DNA of 64,000 bases from VRUE01 sp963695835. GTDB lineage: Bacteria > Actinomycetota > Thermoleophilia > Solirubrobacterales > 70-9. Below the pieces are notes generated by a model. It had not been told where the DNA came from. It was given only the letters and a program-made list of their open reading frames with translations, and did no database searches. The DNA is taken from positions 62,001-126,000 of the forward strand of contig CAVOHR010000003.1 of the NCBI GenBank assembly GCA_963695835.1, written 5' to 3'. Below, one piece after another: positions 24,698 to 50,400 of this stretch (positions are counted from its first letter, which is position 1; every line of letters begins with the position of its first letter). Both the position numbers and the translations under genes were made by a program.

Positions 24698-25441
24698 GTG
24701 CGCACGGGAATGGTTCTACGAAAATGGAACGGGTTCAGTGAGCTACTTCCTGCTGGTGCGGCCGTCGCGGCAGTACGAGGGGATGCGCATGTCGATCTGT
24801 TCGCAGAGGAGGAGGTGTTGCTGCGACGGGCCGTTGACAAGCGCAGACGCGAGTTCATCACTGGACGCGCCTGTGCGCGTGCCGCGCTCGAGGAGCTGGG
24901 TTTGCCTGTCCAAGCGATACCAAGCGACCGGGATGGAGCACCGAGGTGGCCGGCTGGCACGGTCGGCAGCATCACCCATTGCGAGGGCTATCGCGCGTGC
25001 GCCGTTGCTCGCAAGGCAGAGTTGGCGACGATCGGGATTGACGCCGAGCCCAACGGGCCGCTCTCGCCCGCCGTACGTCGTCTAATTGCTCTTCCGCAAG
25101 AGGAGCGTTGGCTGGATGAGCTTACGCGCGTTATCCCGCAGGTCAGCTGGGGACGTCTCCTGTTCAGCATGAAGGAGGCGGTGTTCAAGGCGTGGTGGCC
25201 TCTAGCTGGCCGTGGCTTGGGCTTTCAGGATGTCATCATTTCTGTGGATCCACGCCTAGGCACGTTTGAGGCGCGGTTTCGAGCAGCTGGTCCGGTTCTC
25301 GGTGGCTCCGTGCTGCCCGGCTTCGCTGGTCGCTGGCTGGTCAAAGAAGGACTTGTGCTTGCGGCCGTCTCTCACGCGGCCCCTGCCGTGCAGGTTGACC
25401 CCAGGCGTTTCCAGCGGGCACCATCTGGGTGCTTGAGGTAG
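24698..25441 (+). CDS. 4'-Phosphopantetheinyl transferase (Sfp/EntD type)
   Basis: 247 aa. Seen: REFITGRACARAAL, SITHCEGYRACAVA, the metal-binding IGIDAEPN, and FSMKEAVFKAWWPL (the conserved FSxKEAxFKAW motif). The enzyme transfers the CoA pantetheine arm to Ser of ACP domains. GTG 24698 is used, 10 bases after the ligase stop; ATG 24710 is an alternative. It should activate both the discrete ACP and the PKS ACPs. It closes the coupled operon. Confidence 0.92.
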   Translation: MRTGMVLRKWNGFSELLPAGAAVAAVRGDAHVDLFAEEEVLLRRAVDKRRREFITGRACARAALEELGLPVQAIPSDRDGAPRWPAGTVGSITHCEGYRACAVARKAELATIGIDAEPNGPLSPAVRRLIALPQEERWLDELTRVIPQVSWGRLLFSMKEAVFKAWWPLAGRGLGFQDVIISVDPRLGTFEARFRAAGPVLGGSVLPGFAGRWLVKEGLVLAAVSHAAPAVQVDPRRFQRAPSGCLR

Positions 25442-25580
25442 TTTTAGATCTGTGGCAGGCGATCCCCGGCAGGACGACCCTATAGCGGCCCGACGTCGAA
25501 GAGGCGTGTGCTCGGGCGCCACTGCGCTCTCTGTGGCCGGCGAGGCCTGCATGGAGGTCCAATGACGCCGGGAGGGCTAT

Positions 25581-26711
25581 GTGCCTGAGTACAAACTGAA
25601 AATTCGCCGATACCAGCCGGAGAGCGGCGAGGGTCCTTTCTGGGAGGAGTTCAGCGTCGACCTCGATCCCTCGCTCTCGGTCCTCGACGGACTCCTGCAG
25701 GTAAGAGATCGAGACGACGGCTCACTCGGCGTGCGCTGCTCTTGCCGCGCCGCGATCTGCGGCTCCTGCGGAATGAAGGTCAACGGCCAGTCGACGCTCG
25801 CCTGCAAGACCCAGATCGGCGAGGCACACGAGGCCGCGAACCGGCGCAATGGCGGCTCGGAGCCGATCATGGTCGAGCCGATGGGCAACATGCCCGTGAT
25901 CAAGGACCTGATCACCGACATGGAGTCGACCCACTGGGAGAAGATCCGCCGCGTCACCCCCTGGCTGCTGCCGCACGGCGAGCCGCCCGAGCGCGAGTAC
26001 GTGGTCGAGCCCGAGTCGATGATCGACATCACCCAGTCGATGGCCTGCATCCAGTGCGGCGCCTGCGTCTCCTCCTGCCTCTCGATGGAGGCCGACCCCG
26101 ACTTCATCGGTCCTGCCGCCCTGGCCAAGGCCTACCGCTTCGTCGGCGACCCGCGTGACGCGGAGACCAAGGAGCGCCTGCACGACCTGGCTGAAGACCC
26201 GCACGGGATCTACGACTGCACCCACTGCTTCAGCTGCATCGACGCCTGCCCGAAGGGGGTCGCACCGATGGACCAGATCATGCGCCTGCGGCGCAAGGCC
26301 GGCGAGGAAGAAATCGACGATGCCAACAGCGGCCACCACCACGAGCTCGCTTTCGTCAAGATCATCGAGAAGAAGGGAACCCTCGATGAGGGCCTTCTCA
26401 TACAAGAGTCCTATGTTCCGGGTGTCAAAGGCAAGCTGACGCCCAGCAAACGAGGGATTAAGGAAATGATTGGCTCGCTTCCCACCGTGCTGCGCGCAAT
26501 CAAGACCGGAAAGGCCCGCTCGCTCTCAAAGCTGGTTCCTGGCCTCCACCACAAGCTGCCCGGCGATGCGCAGGATGAGGTGAAGGCGATTTTCGCTCAC
26601 GCCGAGGAGCACGGAGAGCAGATAAATCTCTACATCCGCGGCGAGGACAATGTTGAACCCGAGCCCGACGAGCGGACCGCGACATCCCCAACGGCAGACG
26701 GGGCAGCCTAA
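25581..26711 (+). CDS. SdhB/FrdB-like iron-sulfur protein with C-terminal extension
   Basis: 376 aa from GTG. The N-terminal [2Fe-2S] site reads CSCRAAICGSCGMKVNG with a later C in STLACKT. Two cluster motifs follow, CIQCGACVSSC and CTHCFSCIDACPKG, so the succinate dehydrogenase/fumarate reductase iron-sulfur layout is complete by about residue 235. The remaining 140 residues (FVKIIEKKGTLDEG onward, ending acidic) exceed the usual 240-260 aa and resemble tails of HdrC-like proteins. No SdhA, C or D is nearby. It may be a displaced housekeeping gene or an electron carrier for the cluster's flavoprotein or P450; the codon style (GC-rich) matches neither neighbour exactly. Confidence 0.85.
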   Translation: MPEYKLKIRRYQPESGEGPFWEEFSVDLDPSLSVLDGLLQVRDRDDGSLGVRCSCRAAICGSCGMKVNGQSTLACKTQIGEAHEAANRRNGGSEPIMVEPMGNMPVIKDLITDMESTHWEKIRRVTPWLLPHGEPPEREYVVEPESMIDITQSMACIQCGACVSSCLSMEADPDFIGPAALAKAYRFVGDPRDAETKERLHDLAEDPHGIYDCTHCFSCIDACPKGVAPMDQIMRLRRKAGEEEIDDANSGHHHELAFVKIIEKKGTLDEGLLIQESYVPGVKGKLTPSKRGIKEMIGSLPTVLRAIKTGKARSLSKLVPGLHHKLPGDAQDEVKAIFAHAEEHGEQINLYIRGEDNVEPEPDERTATSPTADGAA

Positions 26712-27321
26712 ACTCTTCGCGTATTCCTCACAAGTCGCTGTCACGATGGCAGCAGGCCCAGCGAGCCAGCCATCAGAAGAGGCGAGGCAAGCGGGTACCG
26801 ACCCTGACGTCTTGCCAGCATGATCGATGTCATCGGGCCCGAGTCCTGAAAGTCTGGACACTCTGCCCGGCACATCGTCCCTGTGGGATGGTCGGGCGTG
26901 TCGGTACCGCTTCCGACGAAGCGTAGGCGCCGCGTTCGCCTCGTAGGGCCAGCTCCTCGCAAGATCATGTCGATAAGGGAGCGATCGACACCGCAGGTGG
27001 TCGCGGGTTCGAAGCCCCGCGCGGCCATGACCAATATTTGTGCAGGCCTCCCCGCATCGTCAACATTCGCGCGGTTCATCGGGTGGCGTCGCACATGCTG
27101 GGGCCGCTCGCCCGAATGGAGTCACGCCAGCATTTACGAATCAACGAATATATGCGCAGAACAATCCGCCTGGAAGAGCCGCCCGCTGTCATGGGTCGTC
27201 GTCGGACGGATCGAGGAGCATTCCAGCCTCGGCACCCGCACTCGCAAGGCATCGTTCGGGCCAGTGTTCACCTGATCTTCGTTGGGCTGCGAGTGGCGGA
27301 TTTCCAAGCAGCCGGAAGCCG
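26712..27321. other. 610-base region without a convincing gene
   Basis: No supported gene. Around 26997-27031 there is a T-arm-like GGTTCGAAGCC followed by ACCA, resembling a tRNA 3' end, but its stem needs an 8-base loop and no 5' half is present. The promoter for the PKS genes should lie here; I cannot place it. Confidence 0.4.
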
Positions 27322-33898
<6,577 letters not shown>

Positions 33899-34720
33899 AT
33901 GCCGGGGAGCGCGTCCTGATCCACGCAGGCGCTGGCGGGGTGGGCATGGCCGCGATCCAGCTCGCCCGCCACCGCGGTGCCGAGGTCTTCGCCACCGCTC
34001 ACCCTTCCAAGTGGGAGGCGCTGCGCGCCCTCGGCCTCGATGAGGATCACATCGCCTCCTCGCGCACCCTGGAGTTCGAGGAAAAGTTCCTCGAGGTCAC
34101 CGACGGGGAGGGCCTCGACGTCGTCCTCGACTCCCTGGCACGCGAGTTCGTTGACGCCTCCCTGGAGCTGTTGCCACGGGGCGGTCGCTTCCTGGAGATG
34201 GGCAAGACTGACATCCGCGACCCTGGGCAGGTGGCGGCCGAGCACCCCGGCGTCCAATACCGGGCTTTCGACCTGATCGAAGCGGGCCCCGAGCGGATCG
34301 GGGAGATCCTTAATGAGCTGCTCTTGCTCTTTCACCGGGGCGTCCTCTCCCATGCCCCGATCGCCGCCTGGGGCATTCAGCGCGCCCCCGAGGCGATGCG
34401 CTTCCTGAGCCAGGCGCGCCACATCGGCAAGCTCGTTCTCACCATCCCCCAGTCCCTCGATCCCGAGGGCACTGTGCTGATCACCGGCGGCCTCTCGGCG
34501 GGCTGGGTGCCCTCATCGCCCGCCACCTGGCAGAGCAGGGCGCCAAGCGCCTTCTGCTCACTTCGCCGCCGCGGCCTCGAGGCCCCCGGCGCCGCCGAGC
34601 TGCAGGCCGAGCTCGCCGAACTCGGCTGCGAGGCCCAAATCGCCAGCCTGCGACGTCTCCGAGCGCGAGCAGCTCCAGGACCTGCTCGCCCAGGTTCCCG
34701 CGGAGCACCCTCTGAGCGCG

Positions 34721-35608
34721 GTGATCCACTCCGCCGGGGTTCTCGATGACGGCGTGGTCGAGGCGCTCGACCCAGAGCGCCTGGCCAAGGTGATGGAGCC
34801 CAAGGCGAAGGCCGCCTGGCACCTGCACGAGCTGACCAAAGACGCCGAGCTCTCGGCCTTCGTCTTCTTCTCCTCCGCGGCGGCCACCTTCGGCGCCCCC
34901 GGGCAGGCCAACTACGCCGCCGCCAACTCCTTCCTCGACGCGCTCGCCCAACGGCGCCGCGCCGAAGGGCTGCCCGCCACCTCGATCGCCTGGGGCCTTT
35001 GGGAGCAGCGCGAGCGGGCTGACCGCCGGACTGGGCGAGGCCGACATCGCCCGCTTCGCGCGCAGCGGCATCGCCCCGATCTCTACCGAGCAGGGCCTCG
35101 CCCTCTTCGACCGCGCCCGCGCCCTCGCCGACCCGCTGCTGATCGCCACCCCGCTCGAGACAGTCCGCCCTGCGCGCAACTCGCCCAGGCCGGCGCTCCT
35201 GCCGCCGCTGCTCAGCGGCCTGGTGCGCTCCACCGAGACGCCGCAAGGCGAGCGGCTCGCTCGCCCGCCGCCTCGCCGAGCGTTCCCGAGTCAGAGCGCG
35301 AGGCGGTCGTGCTCGACTTGGTGCGCTCCCACGCCGCGGCCGTCCTCGGCCACGCCGGCGCCGAGGCGATCGAGCCCGAGCGCAGCTTCAAGGACCTTGG
35401 CTTCGACTCCCTCTCGGCGGTGGAGCTGCGCAACCGCCTCATCACGGCCACCGGCCTGCGCCTGCCGGCGACCCTGGTCTTCGACTACCCGACTCCGGCA
35501 GCGGTGGCGGGGTATCTGCTGGCCAAGAGTCGGCTGGAGGAGAGCGCAAGGCGATCGCGACCCCCCGCGCCGTGGCGCTCGAGGAGCCGATCGCGATCGT
35601 CGGCATGA
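34721..35608 (+). CDS. PKS part 4: KR1 (3' part) and ACP1 fragment
   Basis: KR1 catalytic region: HSAGVLDDGVVEAL (contains the LDD signature linked to B-type reduction) and FFSSAAATFGAPGQANYAAA with the catalytic Ser and Tyr. The frame is wrong between about 35008 and 35270, then ACP1 is readable in the same frame with LGFDSLSAVEL (pantetheine Ser) and TLVFDYPTPAAVAGYL. It breaks again near 35525, just before KS2. It is a fragment of the long PKS gene, not a free-standing protein. Confidence 0.7.
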   Translation: MIHSAGVLDDGVVEALDPERLAKVMEPKAKAAWHLHELTKDAELSAFVFFSSAAATFGAPGQANYAAANSFLDALAQRRRAEGLPATSIAWGLWEQRERADRRTGRGRHRPLRAQRHRPDLYRAGPRPLRPRPRPRRPAADRHPARDSPPCAQLAQAGAPAAAAQRPGALHRDAARRAARSPAASPSVPESEREAVVLDLVRSHAAAVLGHAGAEAIEPERSFKDLGFDSLSAVELRNRLITATGLRLPATLVFDYPTPAAVAGYLLAKSRLEESARRSRPPAPWRSRSRSRSSA

Positions 35609-37602
35609 GCTGCCGCTACCCCGGGGCTGCCTCGCCCGCCGAGCTCTGGCAGCTCGTCGAGGCCGGCGCCGACGCGATCTCCGAGTTCCCCGCCGACCGC
35701 GGCTGGGACCTGGAGCGCCTCTACGACCCCGACCCCGAGAGCCCCGGCACCAGCTACGCCCGCGAGGGCGGCTTCCTCGACGGGGCCGCGGACTTCGACG
35801 CCGACTTCTTCGGGATCAGCCCGCGCGAGGCGCTGGCGATGGACCCCCAGCAGCGGCTGCTGCTCGAAGGCGCCTGGGAGGCGCTCGAAGACGCCGGGAT
35901 CGACCCGACCTCGCTGCGCGGCAGCGCGACCGGGGTCTTCGCCGGCATCAGCTCCCAGGACTACGCGGTCGCCTCCGGGCGCCCGCCCGCCGAGCTCGAG
36001 GGGTACCTGGGGACGGGCGTCGCCGGCAGCGTCGTCTCCGGCCGCGTCGCCTACACCCTCGGCCTCGAGGGCCCGGCGGTGACCGTCGACACCGCCTGCT
36101 CCTCCTCGCTGGTGGCGATGCACCTGGCAAGCCAGGCGCTGCGGCAGGGGGAGTGCTCGCTGGCGCTGGCCGGTGGGGTGACCGTGCTCGCCACCCCCGC
36201 TGTGTTCATCGAGTTCGCCCGCCAGCGCGGCCTCGCCCCCGACGGTCGCTGCAAGTCCTTCGCCGAGGCCGCCGACGGCACCGGCTTCTCCGAGGGGGTC
36301 GGCCTGCTGGTCTTGGAGCGCCTCTCCGACGCCCAGCGCAACGGCCACGAGGTGCTGGCCGTGATCCGCGGCTCGGCGGTCAACCAGGACGGCGCCTCCA
36401 ACGGCCTCACCGCCCCCAACGGCCCCTCCCAGGAGCGGGTGATCCGCCAGGCGCTCGCCAACGCCGGGCTCTCCCCGGCGGACGTCGACGCGGTCGAGGC
36501 CCACGGCACCGGCACCATCCTCGGCGACCCGATCGAGGCGCGGCGCTGCTCGCCACCTACGGCCAGGACCGCCCGAGGGCCCCCTCTACCTCGGCTCGAT
36601 CAAGTCCAACATCGGCCACACCCAGGCGGCCGCCGGCGTCGCCGGCGTGATCAAGATGGTGCTGGCGATGCGCGACGGCGTGCTGCCGAGGACCCTGCAC
36701 GTCGACGAGCCCTCCCGCACGTCGACTGGGAGGCGGGGGAGATCGAGCTGCTGACCGAGGAGGTGCCCTGGCAGCCCAACGGGCGCCCGCGCCGCGCCGG
36801 CGTCTCCTCCTTCGGCATCAGCGGCACCAACGCGCACCTGATCTTGGAGGAGGCGCCGCGCCCGAGCGGCGCCAGAGAGGGCGAGGGCTCCGACCCCGCC
36901 GGCGAGATCCCGCCGGCTCCCTCAGCCGGCCCGGCGGTCCTCGAGCGCCTGGAGAGGCGTGCCCGTGCCGTGGCTGCTCTCGGCCAAGAGCGAGCAGGCG
37001 CTGCGCGAGCAGGCCGGCGCCTCGCCGCCCACCTGCAGGAGCGACCCCGAGCTCGGACCCACCGACGTCGGCCTCTCGCTGGCCACCGCGCCGCGCGAGC
37101 CTTCGAGCACCGCGCCGCGGTGGTCGGGCGAAGACGCGAGGAGCTGCTGCGCGGGGCCTCGACGCTCTGGCCGCTGGCGAGCCCGCCGCCAACGTGGTCC
37201 TCGGCAGGGCCGCCGCGCCCGGGAAAGCTCGCCTTCCTCTTCCCCGGCCAGGGCTCGCAGTGGAAGGGGATGGCGCATCGGGCTGCTGGAATCACTCGCC
37301 CGCCTTCGCCGAGCAGATGCGGACGTGCGCGGCCGCCTCGACCCCTCACGTCGACTGCGTCGCTGGAAGAACGTCCTGCGAGGGCGAGAGGGCGCTGCTT
37401 CGGGCCTCGACCGCGTCGACGTCGTCCAACCGGCCCTGTTCGCGGTGATGGTCTCCTTGGCGGAGCTCTGGCGCGCCTTCGGGGTGCAGCCGGATGCCGT
37501 CGTCGGCCACTCCCAGGGCGAGATCGCCGCCGCCGTGGTCTGCGGCGCCCTCTCCTTGGAGGACGGTGCGCGGGTGGTGGCGTCTGCGCAGCCGGGCCCT
37601 GA
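35572..37602 (+). CDS. PKS part 5: KS2 (intact to about 36540) and start of AT2
   Basis: KS2 is readable from EEPIAIVGMS to about 36540, with active Cys in TACSSSL and His in EAHGTGT; the other KS domains here read EGHGTGT. One base is lost near 36545, regained around 36720 (WEAGEIELLTEE, SGTNAHLILEEAP), and the AT2 part is scattered over frames: FPGQGSQ (near 37240), GHSQGE (near 37506) and DYASH (near 37820) are all present. YASH predicts methylmalonyl-CoA. KS2 differs from KS1/KS3/KS4 at a few per cent of positions, so it escaped the homogenisation seen in the others. Confidence 0.75.
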   Translation: MALEEPIAIVGMSCRYPGAASPAELWQLVEAGADAISEFPADRGWDLERLYDPDPESPGTSYAREGGFLDGAADFDADFFGISPREALAMDPQQRLLLEGAWEALEDAGIDPTSLRGSATGVFAGISSQDYAVASGRPPAELEGYLGTGVAGSVVSGRVAYTLGLEGPAVTVDTACSSSLVAMHLASQALRQGECSLALAGGVTVLATPAVFIEFARQRGLAPDGRCKSFAEAADGTGFSEGVGLLVLERLSDAQRNGHEVLAVIRGSAVNQDGASNGLTAPNGPSQERVIRQALANAGLSPADVDAVEAHGTGTILGDPIEARRCSPPTARTARGPPLPRLDQVQHRPHPGGRRRRRRDQDGAGDARRRAAEDPARRRALPHVDWEAGEIELLTEEVPWQPNGRPRRAGVSSFGISGTNAHLILEEAPRPSGAREGEGSDPAGEIPPAPSAGPAVLERLERRARAVAALGQERAGAARAGRRLAAHLQERPRARTHRRRPLAGHRAARAFEHRAAVVGRRREELLRGASTLWPLASPPPTWSSAGPPRPGKLAFLFPGQGSQWKGMAHRAAGITRPPSPSRCGRARPPRPLTSTASLEERPARARGRCFGPRPRRRRPTGPVRGDGLLGGALARLRGAAGCRRRPLPGRDRRRRGLRRPLLGGRCAGGGVCAAGP

Positions 37603-38221
37603 CCAAGCTAGCGGGCAGAGGGGGGATGCTGTCGATCGCGGCTACGCGCGGACGAGGTCGCTCGCGCGCATCGAGCGCTTCGATGGCCGGAGCGAGTCTC
37701 GATCGCGGCAGTCAACGGCCCGACCTCGGTGGTGCTCTCAGGCGAGTCGAGGCGCTCGACGAGCTGCTCGAAGCAGTGCGAGGCCGAGGGCCTCAGGGCG
37801 CGCGCCAGATCCCGGTCGACTACGCCTCCCACTCAGCCCAGGTCGAGGCGATTCGGGAGGAGCTGCGTGCGAGGTCTGCGCTCGGACTCAAGCCGCGCAG
37901 CGCCGAGGTGCCGTTCTGTCTCCACCGTCACCGGCGGGGCCGCTTGAGACCGGCAGAGCTCGACGCCGAGCTACTGGTATCGCAACCTGCGCGAGGCCGG
38001 TGCGCTTCGAGGAGGCGCTCGCGGCGCACTGCTCGATGAGCGGGCACCACCGCCTTCATCGAGGTCAGCCCGCACCCGGTGCTGACGATGGCGGTCGAGG
38101 AGACCGCCGAGCGAGTTCGCTACTGACTCCGAGGCGGTCGCCGTCGGTCGGCTCGCTGCGCCGCGAGGAGGACGGGCCTGCGAGCGCTTCGAATCTCGAC
38201 TCGCACCGCTGAGGCCATGGC

Positions 38222-47392
<9,171 letters not shown>

Positions 47393-47423
47393 TCCACAGT
47401 GAACGGGGCTGGGGAGCGAGGGC

Positions 47424-50400
47424 ATGGCTGACCAGGAGCAACTAGGTGCTTACCTTCGGAAGGTCACTAAGGATCTGCGCGACACGCGCGGTCGCTTGCA
47501 CAAGCTTGAACTAAGGGGCCGCGAGCCGATCGCCATCGTCGGAATGAGCTGCCGCTACCCCGGGGCTGCCTCGCCCGCCGAGCTCTGGCAGCTCGTCGAG
47601 GCCGGCGCCGATGCGATCTCCGAGTTCCCCGGCGACCGGGGCTGGGACCTGGAGCGCCTCTATGACCCCGACCCCGAGAGCCCCGGCACCAGCTACTCCC
47701 GCGAAGGCGGCTTCGTGGAGGGGGCCGCGGACTTTGACGCCGGCTTCTTCGGGATCAGCCCGCGGGAGGCGCTGGCGATGGCCCCCCAGCAGCGGCTGCT
47801 CCTCGAAGGCGCCTGGGAGGCTCTCGAAGACGCTGGGATCGACCCGACCTCGCTGCGCGGCAGCGCGGCCGGGGTGTTCGCCGGCATCAGCTCCCAGGAC
47901 TACGCGGTCGCCTCCGGGCGCCCGCCCGCCGAGCTCGAGGGGTACCTGGGGACGGGCGTCGCCGGCAGCGTCGTCTCCGGCCGCGTCGCCTATACCCTGG
48001 GCCTCGAGGGCCCGGCGGTGACCGTCGACACCGCCTGCTCCTCCTCGCTTGCGGCGATCCACCTGGCAAGCCAGGCGCTCAGGCAGGGGGAATGCTCGCT
48101 GGCGCTGGCCGGTGGGGTGACCGTGCTCGCCTCCCCCGCTGTGTTCATCGAGTTCGCCCGCCAGCGCGGCCTCGCGCCCGACGGTCGCTGCAAGTCCTAC
48201 GCGGCGGCCGCGGACGGCACCGGCTTCTCCGACGGGGCCGGCCTGCTGGTCTTGGAGCGCCTCTCTGACGCCCAGCGCAACGGTCACGAGGTGCTGGCCG
48301 TGATCCGCGGCTCGGCGATCAACCAAGACGGCGCCTCCAACGGGCTCACCGCGCCCAACGGCCCCTCCCAGGAGCGGGTGATCCGCCAGGCGCTCGCCAA
48401 CGCCGGGCTCTCCCCGGCGGAGGTCGACGCCGTCGAGGGCCACGGCACCGGCACCGTCCTCGGCGACCCGATCGAGGCGCAGGCGCTGCTGGCGACCTAC
48501 GGCCAGGGCCGCTCCGAGGGCCCCCTCTACCTGGGCTCGATCAAGTCCAACATCGGCCACACCCAGGCGGCCGCCGGCGTCGCCGGCGTGACCAAGATGG
48601 TGCAGGCGATGCGCCACGGCGTGCTGCCGAGGACCCTGCACGTCGATGAGCCCTCCGAGCACGTCGACTGGTCGGCGGGGGAGATCGAGCTGCTGGTCGA
48701 GGAGGTGCCCTGGCAGCCCAACGGGCGCCCGCGCCGGGCCGGCGTCTCCTCCTTCGGCGTCAGCGGCACCAACGCGCACCTGATCCTCGAGGAGGCGCCT
48801 CTTCCCGAGCGGGTCGCCAAAGAGGGTGAGGGTTCTCCGATCCCCGCCGCCGAGATCCCCGCCCCGGCTCCCTCGGCCGGCCCGGTGGTCTTCGAGCGCC
48901 TGGGAGAGGACGTGCCCGTGCCGTGGGTGCTATCGGCGAAAAGCGAGCAGGCGCTGCGCGAGCAGGCACGGCGCCTAGCCGCCCACCTGCAGGAGGGTGC
49001 CGAGGTGGACCCACTCGACGTGGGCCTCTCGCTGACCGCGCGGCCGAGCCTCGAGCACCGCGCCGCGGTGGTGGGCGAAGACATCGAGGAGCTCGCGCGG
49101 GGCCTCGATGCTCTGGCCGCTGGAGAGCCGGCCGCCAACGTGGTCCTCGGCAGGGCCGCCGCCCCGGGAAAGCTCGCCTTCCTCTTCCCCGGCCAGGGCT
49201 CGCAGTGTGCAGGGCTGGGCAGAGGGCTCTATGCAGCCTCCCCGGTGTTTAGGGATGCGCTCGACGATGTCTTCGACCAGTTGGACGGCTACCTCCCGGG
49301 TACCTCTTCCCTGCGCGATGTCGTCTGGGCTGAGAGTGGGAGCGGGGACCTGTTGGACCAGACGCAGTTTGCGCAGGCAGCTCTGTTCGGGCTCCAGCTT
49401 GCCCTTTCGGAATTCCTCATCTCACTGGGCATAGAGGCGGACTTCCTGATCGGCCATTCCCTCGGAGAGCTCTCTGCGGCGCGGGTAGCAGGGATGCTCT
49501 CCGCGCATGACGCTAGCGCCTTGGTCGCAGCACGTGGAAGGCTGATGCAACAGCTACCACCTGGTGGCGCGATGGCCTCTATTCAAGCCAGCGAGCGCGA
49601 CGTCCTGCGCTCGCTGATGGACACCGGCGGACTCATCGATCGGGTTTCGATCGCTGCTCTAAACGGTTCCGCGTCGGTCGTCGTATCCGGTGATGAGGAT
49701 GCCGTTTCCGAGGTTGCCGAGTTGTGGTCAGAGCAGGGCAGGAAGACCAAGCGCCTGAGAGTCAGCCACGCGTTTCACTCCCGGCGGATGGAGCCGATAC
49801 TTGAGGAGTTCTCCGAGATCGCTGGCACCCTCAATTTCAGCCGGCCGAAAATCCCGATCGTCTCCAACGTGAGCGGCAAGGAAGGTTCAGCCGACGAGAT
49901 GTGTAGCCCTGGCTACTGGGCCCGCCACGCGCGCGAGCCGGTTCGATTCGCAGATGGAGTGAGGTGGCTTCGTTCTCAAGGCGCAAGCCGGTTCCTCGAA
50001 CTCGGCGTCGACGGCGTCCTCAGTGCGATGGTGCAGGACTGCGTTCACGGTTCGCAGGACAAGGGCCGAGTGCGTGTCCTCGCTACGTCTCTGCTGCGAG
50101 GAGGACGTTCGGAGAGCGGGGCGATCCTGCGTTCCTTGGGCGAGCTCTGGGTGTCCGGCGTGGAAGTCGACTGGAGTCGACTCTTCGAGAGTTCGGGCGC
50201 GAGGCGGGTTGACCTTCCGACCTATGCGTTCCAGCGGCGACGCTTTTGGGTTTCCGGCAAAAGCGGAGATGGCAACTCACCTCTTGGTTCATTGCCCGAG
50301 CGGGAAGGCCCCCCTTCGCACTCGCGGCAATCGCTCATCGAGAGCCTCAGGAAGACCCCAGGCGATGAGCGGGAGACGGCGATCATCACGGCGATTCGCG

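Noticed and set aside
26997..27031. tRNA-like T arm and ACCA end
   Set aside because: The stem needs an 8-base T loop, and no acceptor 5' strand, D arm or anticodon arm is found.
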